A DNA stretch of 64,000 nt, from contig NZ_KZ679041.1 in NCBI RefSeq assembly GCF_003024195.1, positions 434,001 to 498,000 on the forward strand, read 5' to 3'. The notes beneath the pieces were generated by a model. The model was not told where the DNA came from. It saw only the letters and a program-made list of their open reading frames with translations, and did not search any database. A program made the position numbers and the translations under genes. The stretch's first letter is position 1. Each line of letters begins with the position of its first letter. Below, in pieces: positions 33,600-42,565 of the stretch. The stretch is from Streptomyces dioscori (lineage in GTDB: Bacteria; Actinomycetota; Actinomycetes; Streptomycetales; Streptomycetaceae).

Positions 33600-34526
33600 A
33601 TGACCGACAGGACCGACAGGACCGATATGACAGGCGAAGCCTCCGACCGCCCCTGGCGCGGCGTTCTCGTCGCCACCGCCCTTCCGCTCAGGGACGACCT
33701 CTCCGTCGACCACGACGCGTACGCCGACCATTGCGCGTGGCTCGTCGCGAACGGCTGCGACGGGGTCGTACCGAACGGCTCGCTCGGTGAGTACCAGGTG
33801 CTGACCCCCGAGGAGCGCGCCAAGGTCGTGGAGACGGCCGTGGCGGCGATCGGCGGCTCGCGCGTCATGCCCGGCGTCGCCGCGTACGGCTCCGCCGAGG
33901 CCCGGCGCTGGGCCGAGCAGGCACGTGACGCGGGCTGCGCCTCCGTGATGCTGCTGCCCCCGAACGCGTACCGGGCCGACGAGCGCTCGGTGCTCGCCCA
34001 CTACGCGGAGGTCGCGAAGGCCGGCCTGCCGATCGTGGCGTACAACAACCCCATCGACACCAAGGTCGACCTGGTGCCCGAGCTGCTCGCCGAGCTGCAC
34101 GGTGAGGGGTACATCCACGGGGTCAAGGAGTTCTCCGGCGATGTGCGACGGGCCTACCGCATCGCCGAACTCGCTCCCGATCTGGACCTGTTGATCGGCG
34201 CCGACGACGTCCTGCTGGAACTGGCCGTCGCCGGTGCCAAGGGCTGGGTCGCCGGCTATCCGAACGCGCTGCCCGCCGCGTCCGTCGAGCTGTACCGCGC
34301 CGCCGTCCGGGGCGATCTCGCCACCGCGCTGCCCCTCTACCGGCAACTGCACCCGCTGCTGCGCTGGGACTCCCAGGTGGAGTTTGTCCAGGCCATCAAA
34401 CTGTCGATGGACATCGTCGGGCGGTACGGCGGGCCGGTGCGGCCGCCGCGCGTGCCGTTGCGGGCCGACCAGGAGGCCGCGGTCCGCGCCGCCACGGAGA
34501 AGGCCGTGGCGGCCGGGCTCGGCTGA
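33600..34526 (+). CDS. DapA/NanA-family aldolase, probable pyrroline-4-hydroxy-2-carboxylate deaminase
   Basis: The 308-residue protein is a DapA-like TIM barrel. PNGSLGEYQVLTPEE is the GxxGE loop, IVAYNNP holds the conserved Tyr, and GVKEFSGD holds the Schiff-base Lys. In this cluster the expected reaction is deamination of pyrroline-4-hydroxy-2-carboxylate to alpha-ketoglutarate semialdehyde (LhpC type). Start choice is uncertain: ATG 33600 gives a normal length, while GTG 33501 overlapping the previous stop and ATG 33627 (AGGA upstream) are alternatives. The N-terminus encodes a small TDRTDRTD repeat. Confidence 0.8.
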   Translation: MTDRTDRTDMTGEASDRPWRGVLVATALPLRDDLSVDHDAYADHCAWLVANGCDGVVPNGSLGEYQVLTPEERAKVVETAVAAIGGSRVMPGVAAYGSAEARRWAEQARDAGCASVMLLPPNAYRADERSVLAHYAEVAKAGLPIVAYNNPIDTKVDLVPELLAELHGEGYIHGVKEFSGDVRRAYRIAELAPDLDLLIGADDVLLELAVAGAKGWVAGYPNALPAASVELYRAAVRGDLATALPLYRQLHPLLRWDSQVEFVQAIKLSMDIVGRYGGPVRPPRVPLRADQEAAVRAATEKAVAAGLG

Positions 34527-34589
34527 AGGTCAGGCCGGTAAGAGGTCGAATGGAGGCCGGGCTCGTCCGGGGAGAGAGGGAGACCGTTC

Positions 34590-35591
34590 ATGCGCAGCAA
34601 ACTCGTCCTGCATGCCGTCGATTCGCACACCGAGGGCATGCCGACCCGGGTGATCACCGGTGGGATCGGCGCGATTCCCGGCGCGACGATGAACGAGCGG
34701 CGGCTGTACTTCCGTGAACACCGCGACGACATCAAGCAGTTGCTGATGAACGAGCCGCGCGGTCACTCGGCGATGAGCGGCGCGATCCTGCAGCCGCCCA
34801 CCCGGCCCGACTGCGACTTCGGCGTCATCTACATCGAGGTGTCGGGCTATCTCCCGATGTGCGGGCACGGGACGATCGGGGTCGCGACCGTCCTCGTGGA
34901 GACCGGCATGGTCGAGGTCGTCGAGCCGGTGACGACCATCCGGCTCGACACACCGGCAGGGCTCGTCGTCGCCGAGGTCGCCGTGCGGGACGGGTCGGCG
35001 CGGTCGGTCACACTCTGGAACGTGCCGTCCTTCGCCGTCGCCCTCGACCGGAAGATCGAGCTCGCGGACGGGCGGACGGTGACGTACGACCTCGCGTACG
35101 GCGGGAACTTCTACGCGATTCTGTCGCTCGACCAGTTCGAGCTGCCTTTTGACCGGGCTCGTAAGGACGACATCCTTGCCGCGGGTCTTTCGTTGATGGA
35201 TGCCGTCAATGCCGAAGGGGAGCCGGTTCATCCGGAGGATTCCAGCATCCGGGGCTGTCATCATGTGCACCTGGTCGCACCCGGGTCGACGGCTCGGCAT
35301 TCCCGGCATGCGATGGCGATTCATCCGGGGTGGTTCGACCGGTCGCCCTGTGGGACGGGGACGAGTGCGCGGATGGCGCAGCTGTATGCGCGGGGCGAAC
35401 TCGGTCTGGAGACCGAGTTCTTGAACGAGTCGTTCATCGGGACGCGGTTCAGTGGGCGGTTGCACGGGACCACGGAGGTGGGTGGGGTGGCGGCTGTGCT
35501 GCCCAGCTTCACTGGGCGGGCGTGGGTTACCGGGACCGCTCAGTATCTTCTTGATCCTGATGATCCGTTTCCGGCGGGGTTTGTGTTGTAG
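34590..35591 (+). CDS. 4-hydroxyproline 2-epimerase (proline racemase family)
   Basis: The 333-residue protein has both active-site Cys of the racemase/epimerase class: Cys91 in PMCGHGTIG and Cys254 in DRSPCGTGTSA. That separates it from trans-3-hydroxyproline dehydratases, which lack the first Cys. It should convert trans-4-hydroxy-L-proline to cis-4-hydroxy-D-proline, the substrate of the dehydrogenase encoded upstream. The last 150 codons use far more A/T at third positions than neighbours. Three repeat half-units and a GntR gene follow. Confidence 0.88.
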   Translation: MRSKLVLHAVDSHTEGMPTRVITGGIGAIPGATMNERRLYFREHRDDIKQLLMNEPRGHSAMSGAILQPPTRPDCDFGVIYIEVSGYLPMCGHGTIGVATVLVETGMVEVVEPVTTIRLDTPAGLVVAEVAVRDGSARSVTLWNVPSFAVALDRKIELADGRTVTYDLAYGGNFYAILSLDQFELPFDRARKDDILAAGLSLMDAVNAEGEPVHPEDSSIRGCHHVHLVAPGSTARHSRHAMAIHPGWFDRSPCGTGTSARMAQLYARGELGLETEFLNESFIGTRFSGRLHGTTEVGGVAAVLPSFTGRAWVTGTAQYLLDPDDPFPAGFVL

Positions 35592-35631
35592 GCCGGGGGG
35601 TTGGCTTGGGGGGTGTGTGGTGCGGCTCAAG

Positions 35632-35735
35632 GATTGCGCAGTTCCCCGCGCCCCTAAAAGCCAAGAGCAAAAGACTGCGCCGTTCCCCGCGCCCCTGAAG
35701 ACGAAAAGGTTGCGCCGTTCCCCGCGCCCCTGAAG
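35632..35735. repeat. Repeat island, three half-units, between the epimerase and GntR genes
   Basis: Three same-orientation half-units (TGCGC-A/C-GTTCCCCGCGCCCCT) lie at about 35632-35660, 35672-35700 and 35708-35735, separated by short A-rich spacers (CCAAGAGCAAAAGAC, AGACGAAAAGG). They lack the long GGGCCGGTGGGGGC arm. Confidence 0.8.
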
Positions 35736-35764
35736 TACCTGAAGTGCCTGAAGTGCCTGAAACT
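35729..35764. repeat. Four tandem 9-bp units CCTGAAGTG
   Basis: Units CCTGAAGTA, CCTGAAGTG, CCTGAAGTG and CCTGAAACT follow each other without gaps, starting inside the last GC-rich half-unit. They end 14 nt before the gntR start codon. Probably replication slippage of the repeat end, but the position could affect gntR expression. Confidence 0.75.
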
Positions 35765-35778
35765 CTAGGAGATTGTCC

Positions 35779-36456
35779 ATGGTTGCCCAGCGTGTCGGCG
35801 GCCCTGCCCTTCCCGCTGTGGGGGGTAAGAAGCCCAGCTATCGGGAGCGGGTTGCTGATGCTTTGCGGGCTGCTCTTATCGCGGGGGAGTTGCGGCCCGG
35901 GGAGGTGCACTCCGCGCCCGCTCTCGCCGCGCGGTTCGGCGTTTCCGCCACCCCCGTGCGCGAGGCCCTGCTCGACCTCGCGAAGGAAGGGCTCGTCGAC
36001 ACCGTGCCCAACAAGGGGTTCCGGGTCACCGCCGTGTCCGAGAAGCAGCTGGACGAGTACACGCACGTCCGCTCGCTGATCGAGATCCCCACCACCGTCG
36101 GCCTCGCCGCCTCCGCTGCCCCCGCCGACCTGGCGGCGCTGCGGCCCGTCGCGCAGGAGATCGTCACGGCCGCGGCGGCCGGTGACCTCATCGCGTACGT
36201 CGAGGCCGACGTCCGCTTCCACCTCGGTCTGCTCGCCCTCGCAGGCAACGAGCATCTCGTCGAGGTCGTCGGCGACCTGCGCAAGCGCTCCCGGCTGTAC
36301 GGACTGCACGCGCTCGTCGAGGCGGGGCGGCTGGAGGCCTCCGCCGAGGAGCATCTGGAGATCCTTGATGCGCTGGTCGCCCGCGACGAGGAGGCCGTAC
36401 GTGCTGTCATGACGCGGCATCTCGGGCATGTACGGGGGTTGTGGGCGGCGGAGTGA
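35779..36456 (+). CDS. GntR-family regulator (FadR/FCD subfamily) of hydroxyproline use
   Basis: The 225-residue protein has a winged helix (residues 12-80: YRERVADALRAALIAGELRPG, FGVSATPVREALLDLA) and an all-helical FCD ligand domain with metal-type His/Asp residues (YVEADVRFHLGLL, RHLGHVRG). ATG 35779 is chosen over TTG 35773 because AGGAG lies 7 bases upstream. It follows the epimerase gene and is the natural repressor of the cluster, perhaps acting at the palindrome at 30549. The first 30 codons have relaxed third positions. Confidence 0.85.
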   Translation: MVAQRVGGPALPAVGGKKPSYRERVADALRAALIAGELRPGEVHSAPALAARFGVSATPVREALLDLAKEGLVDTVPNKGFRVTAVSEKQLDEYTHVRSLIEIPTTVGLAASAAPADLAALRPVAQEIVTAAAAGDLIAYVEADVRFHLGLLALAGNEHLVEVVGDLRKRSRLYGLHALVEAGRLEASAEEHLEILDALVARDEEAVRAVMTRHLGHVRGLWAAE

Positions 36457-36551
36457 GCGCGACGGCGACACGCTGCCCGATAGCCCGGGACGCGCGCCTC
36501 CTCATGCTCTGCTGAGTGCGGCTCAGGACCGGCAGGGCGAGGAGGACGCAC

Positions 36552-38252
36552 GTGAGTGAGTGGACGCGCGGATTGGTGGTGGTCGCTGCGGCTGCCCTAA
36601 CGGTGTGCGCCCTGGCCCCCGACGCCGCGGCACAGGCATGGGGGCTCCGCCCCCGAACCCCCGTTGCGCAGTTCCCCGCGCCCCTGTCGGGGCAGGCCAC
36701 AGCGGCCCCGCACCCGACGGCGCGTGCCAAGGACAAGATCTTCGTGCTGCCCGTCGAGTTCGCCGACTACTCGCACAATCGGATCCCGAGTCCCGACCGT
36801 TCCGTCGACAACTCCACCGTCTGGACCGCCGATTACAGCCCCGCCTACTACCAGCGGCAGATCTTCGGCACGGGCAGTGGCGCGGCCGGCGGCTCCGGGG
36901 ACACCCTGAACGCCTACTACCGGCGGCAGTCCAGCGGTGCCTACACCATCACCGGCACCGTCCACGACTGGACCCGCGTGGGTCACCCCCTCGCGCACTA
37001 CGGCACCGACACCTGCAAGAAGCAGGGCAAGCCGATCTCGACGTACTACTGCAATCAGCGGCTCGTCACCGACGGCCTCAATCGGTGGTACGAGGATCAG
37101 CGTGCCGCCGGGCGGTCCGCGGACTCACTCCGCACGTACCTCGCCACGTACGACACCTGGGACCGTCACGACCACGACCGGGACGGGGACTTCGACGAAC
37201 CCGACGGCTATCTCGACCGTGTGATGCTGATGTTCGCGGGGGAGTCGCAGGTCAACGGCGGCGGTGTCAACGGCTCCGACGCCATCGGCTCCCACCGCGG
37301 CACCGTCAGTCATCTGCAGACCGGAGCCGGCGAGCTGGGCCCGGCGGGCGGGCGCAAGGGCGGTGGCAGCGAGGTCGGTGACTCCGGGATCTGGGTCGAC
37401 GACTACACGATGACGAACGAGAACCGGGGCCTCGGCACGCTGGCCCACGAGTACGGCCACGACCTCGGCCTGCCCGACCTGTACGACACCTCGGGCGCCG
37501 AGAACTCCACCGGCTTCTGGTCGGTCATGGGGCAGGGGTCGCTCCTGTCGGATGACGACGAACTTGCCGTCCACCCGGGCGACTTGGGCGCCTGGGCGCG
37601 GCTCCGGCTCGGGTGGCTCGATCATGTGACCGTCAAGGCCGGGGCCTCCTCCACCGTCACGCTGAACCCGCTGTCCGTGCCCTCCGGGACCGCGGGCCCG
37701 GAGGCCCTTCTGGTGAACCTGCCGGCCGACGCGGACGGCAACGCCCGCTACTACCTCGTCGAGAACAGGCAGTACGTGGGGGAGGACAGGTTCCTCAAGT
37801 CAGGTCCCTTTCAGTTGGGTTGGGCGCCGGGGCGGTCCCGGCTCAAGGAGCGGCTGCACTACGAGCGCGGTGTGCTGATCTGGTACTGGAACACCAAGTA
37901 CCGCGACAACAAGACGCGCGCGAACGGCGGTTACGGCCGGATCCTGCCGATCGACGCCCATGCGGAACCCGCCCGGACCGCCTCCGGAGCGGTGATCCGG
38001 GGACGCCTCCAGGCGTACGACGCGCCCTTCGGGCTGCGGCCCACCTCCCCGCTCGTCTTCCACCTCGGCGGGGTGCGGACGGTGATCCCGGCCCGGCCCG
38101 GCGTCCCGGTCTTCGACGACCTCAAGGGGGTCCACCACTACGACGCCGCGCCCTACGGATCCAGCCACGACGCCGACTCCGGTACCACCATCACCGTGGA
38201 CGAGGAACATGCCGACGGCCGAGTGAAGGTTTCGGTCGGTTCGACCGGCTGA
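36552..38252 (+). CDS. Secreted M6-family metalloprotease
   Basis: The 566-residue precursor has a signal peptide (LVVVAAAALTVCALAPDAAA). The zinc motif HEYGH lies at residues 299-303 in LAHEYGHDLGLPDLYD, as in M6 immune-inhibitor-A-like peptidases. GTG 36552 has GGAGG six bases upstream. Residues about 29-47, straight after the signal peptide, are encoded by a copy of the GC-rich intergenic repeat (VAQFPAPLSG), which therefore is translated here. The mature enzyme probably degrades extracellular protein. Confidence 0.85.
   Translation: MSEWTRGLVVVAAAALTVCALAPDAAAQAWGLRPRTPVAQFPAPLSGQATAAPHPTARAKDKIFVLPVEFADYSHNRIPSPDRSVDNSTVWTADYSPAYYQRQIFGTGSGAAGGSGDTLNAYYRRQSSGAYTITGTVHDWTRVGHPLAHYGTDTCKKQGKPISTYYCNQRLVTDGLNRWYEDQRAAGRSADSLRTYLATYDTWDRHDHDRDGDFDEPDGYLDRVMLMFAGESQVNGGGVNGSDAIGSHRGTVSHLQTGAGELGPAGGRKGGGSEVGDSGIWVDDYTMTNENRGLGTLAHEYGHDLGLPDLYDTSGAENSTGFWSVMGQGSLLSDDDELAVHPGDLGAWARLRLGWLDHVTVKAGASSTVTLNPLSVPSGTAGPEALLVNLPADADGNARYYLVENRQYVGEDRFLKSGPFQLGWAPGRSRLKERLHYERGVLIWYWNTKYRDNKTRANGGYGRILPIDAHAEPARTASGAVIRGRLQAYDAPFGLRPTSPLVFHLGGVRTVIPARPGVPVFDDLKGVHHYDAAPYGSSHDADSGTTITVDEEHADGRVKVSVGSTG
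36661..36694. repeat. GC-rich repeat copy inside the M6 protease coding region
   Basis: The half-unit TTGCGCAGTTCCCCGCGCCC followed by CTGTCGGGGC lies in frame just after the signal-peptide codons. It is the only copy in the window inside a supported gene. Confidence 0.85.
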
Positions 38253-38298
38253 CCGCCCGGGCCTGTGGAGCGCATCGCGACTGCGATACAACTGGAAC

Positions 38299-39135
38299 AT
38301 GGTAAAGATCCTCATCAGTGCCGACATGGAGGGCGCGACCGGCGTGACCTGGCCGGCCGACGTGCAGCCGGGCGCACCCGAGTGGGAGCGGTGCCGCTCG
38401 ATGTTCACCTCGGACGTGAACGCCGCGGTCCTCGGCTTCTTCGACGGCGGCGCCGACGAGGTCCTCATCAACGAGGCCCACTCGACCATGCGGAACCTGC
38501 TCCTGGAGCAACTGGACGAACGGGCCCAGATGCTCACCGGGCGGCACAAATCGCTCTCCATGGTCGAGGGCGTGCAGCACGGTGACGTCGACGGCATCGC
38601 CTTCGTCGGCTACCACGCGGGCGCCGGTATGGAGGGCGTCCTCGCCCACACCTACCTCGCCAACTCGATCACCGGTGTGTGGGTCAACGACGAGCGGGCC
38701 AGCGAGGGCCTGCTCAACGCGCACGTCGTCGCCGAGTACGGAGTCCCCGTCGTGCTGGTCACCGGTGACGACGTGGCCTGCGAGGACGCGCTCGGCTACG
38801 CGCCCGAGGCCCTGAAGGTCGCCGTCAAGGACCATGTCTCGCGGTACGCGGCCGTGTGCCGCACCCCGGCCCGTACGGCGGCGGACATCCGGTCGGCGGC
38901 CAAGGAGGCGGCGCGGCTCGCGGTGCGGCACGAGCCCCGCCGGGCGGGCCCCTTCACCGTGGCCCTGGAGTTCGACGCCGAGCACCTGGCCCTGTCGGCC
39001 ACCGTCGTCCCGGGCGTCGAGCGGACCGGGGAACGCAAGGTGGCGTACACCAGCGCCACGATGTACGAGGGCATCCGGACCTTCAAGGCGGTCACCACGA
39101 TCGTCTCGGCTGCCGTGGAGGAGAACTATGGCTGA
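38299..39135 (+). CDS. M55-family D-aminopeptidase (DppA-like)
   Basis: The 278-residue protein begins KILISADMEGATGVT, with Asp9 and Glu11 as zinc ligands of the M55 family, and contains FVGYHAGAG with a ligand His. DppA of Bacillus removes D-Ala from D-Ala-D-Ala and D-Ala-Gly-Gly. No signal peptide is present, so it acts in the cytoplasm. It is the first of four peptidase genes in a row and overlaps the M20 gene by 8 nt. Murein peptides or other D-amino-acid peptides are likely substrates. Confidence 0.88.
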   Translation: MVKILISADMEGATGVTWPADVQPGAPEWERCRSMFTSDVNAAVLGFFDGGADEVLINEAHSTMRNLLLEQLDERAQMLTGRHKSLSMVEGVQHGDVDGIAFVGYHAGAGMEGVLAHTYLANSITGVWVNDERASEGLLNAHVVAEYGVPVVLVTGDDVACEDALGYAPEALKVAVKDHVSRYAAVCRTPARTAADIRSAAKEAARLAVRHEPRRAGPFTVALEFDAEHLALSATVVPGVERTGERKVAYTSATMYEGIRTFKAVTTIVSAAVEENYG

Positions 39136-40471
39136 CATGAGCGTGATGGAGCAGACGGCCGTCGACGGGCAGGCCCTGGACGAGGTCGTCCGGTTCACCT
39201 CCGACCTGATCCGTATCGACACCACCAACCGCGGTGGCGGCGACTGCCAGGAACGGCCGGCCGCGGAGTACGCCGCCGCCCTGCTCGCCGAGGCGGGCCT
39301 TGAGCCGACCCTCCTGGAGCGCACCAAGGGGCGTACGAACGTCGTCGCGCGCCTGGAGGGCACCGACCCGTCCGCCGACGCGCTGCTCGTCCACGGTCAC
39401 CTCGACGTCGTACCCGCGCAGGCGGAGGACTGGAGCGTCCATCCGTTCTCCGGCGAGGTCCGCGACGGGGTCGTCTGGGGACGCGGCGCCGTCGACATGA
39501 AGAACATGGACGCGATGATCCTCGCGGTGGTCCGGCAGTGGGCGCGCGCAGGTGTACGCCCCCGCCGCGACCTGGTGATCGCGTTCACCGCGGATGAGGA
39601 GGCGAGCGCCGAGGACGGCTCGGGCTTCCTCGCCGACCAGCACGCCGGGCTCTTCGCGGGATGCACCGAGGGCATCAGCGAGTCCGGGGCGTTCACCTTC
39701 CACGACGGCACCGGACGTCAGCTGTACCCGCTCGCGGCGGGCGAGCGCGGCACCGGCTGGCTGAAGCTCACCGCGCGCGGCCGGGCGGGCCACGGCTCCA
39801 AGGTGAACCGGTCCAACGCGGTGACCCGGCTCGCCGCCGCGATCGCGCGGATAGGCGACCACGAGTGGCCCGTACGGCTCACCCCGACGGTCCGCGCGGC
39901 ACTCACCGAACTCGCCGCGCTGTACGGCGTCGAGCCCGCGCTCGACGGTCCCGACGGGGTCGACCGGCTGCTGGAGAAGCTCGGACCCGCCGCCTCCCTC
40001 GTCGAGGCGACGGTCCGCAACAGCGCCAACCCGACCATGCTGGACGCCGGTTACAAGGTCAACGTGATCCCCGGGGAGGCCGTCGCACACGTCGACGGAC
40101 GCTTCCTCGCCGGTACGGAGGACGAGTTCCGGGCCACACTCGACCGGCTCACCGGGCCGGACGTGGAGTGGGAGTTCGTCCACCGCGAGGTCGCCCTGCA
40201 GGCACCGCTGGACTCGACGACGTACGCCCGGATGCGGGCGGCCGTGGAGGAGTTCGCGCCCGAGGGGAACGTCGTGCCGTACTGCATGTCGGGTGGCACG
40301 GACGCCAAGCAGTTCTCGCGCCTGGGCATCACCGGCTACGGTTTCGCACCCCTGAAGCTCCCGCCGGGCTTCGACTACCAGGCCCTCTTCCACGGGGTCG
40401 ACGAAAGGGTGCCCGTCGAGGCACTGCATTTCGGAGTCCGGGTACTCGACCGCTTCCTGCGCACGGCCTAA
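39128..40471 (+). CDS. M20-family metallopeptidase (dipeptidase / acylaminoacid deacylase type)
   Basis: The 447-residue protein shows the M20 metal ligands: His in VHGHLDVVPA, bridging Asp in WGRGAVDMKN, catalytic Glu and ligand Glu in TADEEAS, and the C-terminal His in ALFHGVDE. The ATG at 39128 has GGAGG just upstream and overlaps the D-aminopeptidase stop by 8 nt. It could cleave dipeptides released by its neighbours. The exact substrate (dipeptide or N-acyl amino acid) cannot be read from sequence. Confidence 0.88.
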   Translation: MADMSVMEQTAVDGQALDEVVRFTSDLIRIDTTNRGGGDCQERPAAEYAAALLAEAGLEPTLLERTKGRTNVVARLEGTDPSADALLVHGHLDVVPAQAEDWSVHPFSGEVRDGVVWGRGAVDMKNMDAMILAVVRQWARAGVRPRRDLVIAFTADEEASAEDGSGFLADQHAGLFAGCTEGISESGAFTFHDGTGRQLYPLAAGERGTGWLKLTARGRAGHGSKVNRSNAVTRLAAAIARIGDHEWPVRLTPTVRAALTELAALYGVEPALDGPDGVDRLLEKLGPAASLVEATVRNSANPTMLDAGYKVNVIPGEAVAHVDGRFLAGTEDEFRATLDRLTGPDVEWEFVHREVALQAPLDSTTYARMRAAVEEFAPEGNVVPYCMSGGTDAKQFSRLGITGYGFAPLKLPPGFDYQALFHGVDERVPVEALHFGVRVLDRFLRTA

Positions 40472-40489
40472 GGGAAACAAGGGAAGAAA

Positions 40490-42565
40490 ATGGGGGACAC
40501 AGTGCAGACGCTGGCCTACGGTTCCTGGCCCTCGCCCATCGACGCGGCGCTCGCCGCCGCGCACGACGGGCACCCCGACTTCGTCGGCTTCGTCGGCGAC
40601 GAGGCGTGGTGGACCGAGCCCCGGCCCGCCGAGGGCGGTCGCCGCACCCTGGTGCGCCGCCTCGCCGACGGCACGGAGGAGTCGGTGCTGCCCGCCCCGT
40701 GGAACGTCCGCAGCCGCGTCATGGAGTACGGCGGACAGCCCTGGACCGGCACGGTCGGCGAGAACGGCCCGCTGGTCGTCTTCGTGAACTTCGCCGACCA
40801 GCGGCTGTACGTGTACGAGCCCGCCGACCCCGGGAGCGGCCCGCGGCCCCTCACCCCCGTGTCCTCCGTCGGCGGCGGACTGCGCTGGGTGGACCCGCAG
40901 GTACGGCCGGAACTCGGCGAGGTCTGGTGCGTACTGGAGGAGTTCACCGGCGACGGGCCCAGCGATGTACGGCGGCTCGTCGCCGCGGTGCCGCTCGACG
41001 GCTCGGCCGCCGAGGACCGGACCGCGGTGCGTGAACTCACCGACGACCGGCACCGGTTCGTCACCGGACCGCGGATCTCACCCGACGGGCGGCGCGCGGC
41101 CTGGCTGGTCTGGGACCATCCGCGGATGCCGTGGGACGGCACCGAGCTGCTGGTGGCCGAGGTCGGCTCCGACGGGTCCCTGGGAGAGCCCCGGACGGTC
41201 GCGGGCGGCCCCGACGAGGCGATCGCCCAGGCCGACTGGGGCCGCGACGGCTCCCTCCTGTACTCCAGCGACCGCAGCGGCTGGTGGAACCTCTACCGGG
41301 TCTCCGGCGACGGCCACGGCGGCAGCGGCAGCGGCAGCGGCAGCGGCAGTGGCAGTGGAGGTGGGGGCAGTGCTGGGGGTGCCGGTGACGGTGAGCCGCC
41401 CTTCTCCCTGTGCACCCGCGAGCAGGAGTTCGGCGGGCCGCTGTGGACGGTCGGCCGACGCTGGTTCGCGCCGCTGGACAGCGGTCTGATCGCCGTCGTG
41501 CACGGCCGGGGCGCCACCGCGCTCGGCATCCTCGACCCGGAGAGCGGTGAGGTCGTCGACGCGGCCGGACCCTGGAGCGAGTACGAGCCGACCCTCGCCG
41601 TCCACGGCAGCCGGGTCGTCACCGTCGCCGCCAGCCCGCGCAGCGCGTACGAGGTCGTCGAGCTGGACGCGCGTACCGGACGGGCCCGTGTCGTGGGGGC
41701 CCGGCACGACGACCCGGTGGACCCCGCCTACTACCCCGAACCGCAGATCCGTACGTTCTCCGGGCCCGCCGGGCGGGAGATCCACGCTCATGTCTACCCG
41801 CCACACCACCCCGGCCATGTGGCCCCCGGAGATGTGCTCCCGCCCTATGTGGTCTGGGCACATGGCGGACCCACAGGCCGCTCCCCGCTCGTCCTCGACC
41901 TGCAGATCGCCTACTTCACCTCACGCGGCATCGGAGTCGCCGAGGTCAACTACGGCGGCTCCACCGGGTACGGGCGCGAGTACCGCAACCGGCTGCGCGA
42001 GCAGTGGGGTGTCGTGGACGTCGAGGACTGCGCGGCCGTCGCGCTCGCCCTCGCCGAGGAGGGCACCGCCGACCGCGACCGGCTGGCCGTCCGGGGCGGC
42101 AGCGCGGGCGGCTGGACCGCCGCCGCCTCGCTCGTCGGCACCGACGTGTACGCGTGCGGGACGATCCTCTACCCCGTCCTCGACCTGGTGGGCTGGGGTG
42201 TGGACGAGACACATGACTTCGAGTCCCAGTACCTGGAGAGCCTGATCGGGCCGCGCGCCGAAGTGCCCGCCCGGTACGCGGAACGGTCGCCCACCGAGCA
42301 CGCCGACAAGGTCACCGCGCCCTTCCTGCTCCTCCAGGGACTCGACGACGTGATCTGCCCGCCGGCGCAGTGCGAGCGGTTCCTCGCCAGGCTGGAGGAG
42401 CAGGCGCGGTCCGTGCCGCATGCCTACATCACCTTCGAGGGCGAGGGCCACGGATTCCGTCGCACCGACACCATGGTGCGCGCCCTGGAGGCCGAACTCT
42501 CCCTGTACGCCCAGGTGTTCGGCCTCAATCCGCCCGGCGTCCCCGCACTGGAGCTCAGCAAGTGA
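40490..42565 (+). CDS. S9-family prolyl-oligopeptidase-like peptidase
   Basis: The 691-residue protein has a beta-propeller N-terminal part (about residues 60-420) and an alpha/beta-hydrolase part with Ser538 in GGSAGGW, Asp619/620 in QGLDDVICPP and His654 in EGEGHGF. It resembles dipeptidyl-peptidase IV / acylaminoacyl peptidases. No signal peptide is visible, so it works in the cytoplasm on small peptides. A glycine-serine stretch near residues 278-297, encoded by a GGCAGC microsatellite, is inserted in the propeller. It begins 18 nt after the M20 stop. Confidence 0.88.
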   Translation: MGDTVQTLAYGSWPSPIDAALAAAHDGHPDFVGFVGDEAWWTEPRPAEGGRRTLVRRLADGTEESVLPAPWNVRSRVMEYGGQPWTGTVGENGPLVVFVNFADQRLYVYEPADPGSGPRPLTPVSSVGGGLRWVDPQVRPELGEVWCVLEEFTGDGPSDVRRLVAAVPLDGSAAEDRTAVRELTDDRHRFVTGPRISPDGRRAAWLVWDHPRMPWDGTELLVAEVGSDGSLGEPRTVAGGPDEAIAQADWGRDGSLLYSSDRSGWWNLYRVSGDGHGGSGSGSGSGSGSGGGGSAGGAGDGEPPFSLCTREQEFGGPLWTVGRRWFAPLDSGLIAVVHGRGATALGILDPESGEVVDAAGPWSEYEPTLAVHGSRVVTVAASPRSAYEVVELDARTGRARVVGARHDDPVDPAYYPEPQIRTFSGPAGREIHAHVYPPHHPGHVAPGDVLPPYVVWAHGGPTGRSPLVLDLQIAYFTSRGIGVAEVNYGGSTGYGREYRNRLREQWGVVDVEDCAAVALALAEEGTADRDRLAVRGGSAGGWTAAASLVGTDVYACGTILYPVLDLVGWGVDETHDFESQYLESLIGPRAEVPARYAERSPTEHADKVTAPFLLLQGLDDVICPPAQCERFLARLEEQARSVPHAYITFEGEGHGFRRTDTMVRALEAELSLYAQVFGLNPPGVPALELSK
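41321..41357 (+). repeat. GGCAGC hexamer microsatellite inside the S9 peptidase gene
   Basis: About six GGCAGC/GGCAGT units encode a Gly-Ser run in the propeller domain, flanked by more glycine codons. The run is likely to vary in length by slippage while staying in frame. Confidence 0.75.
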
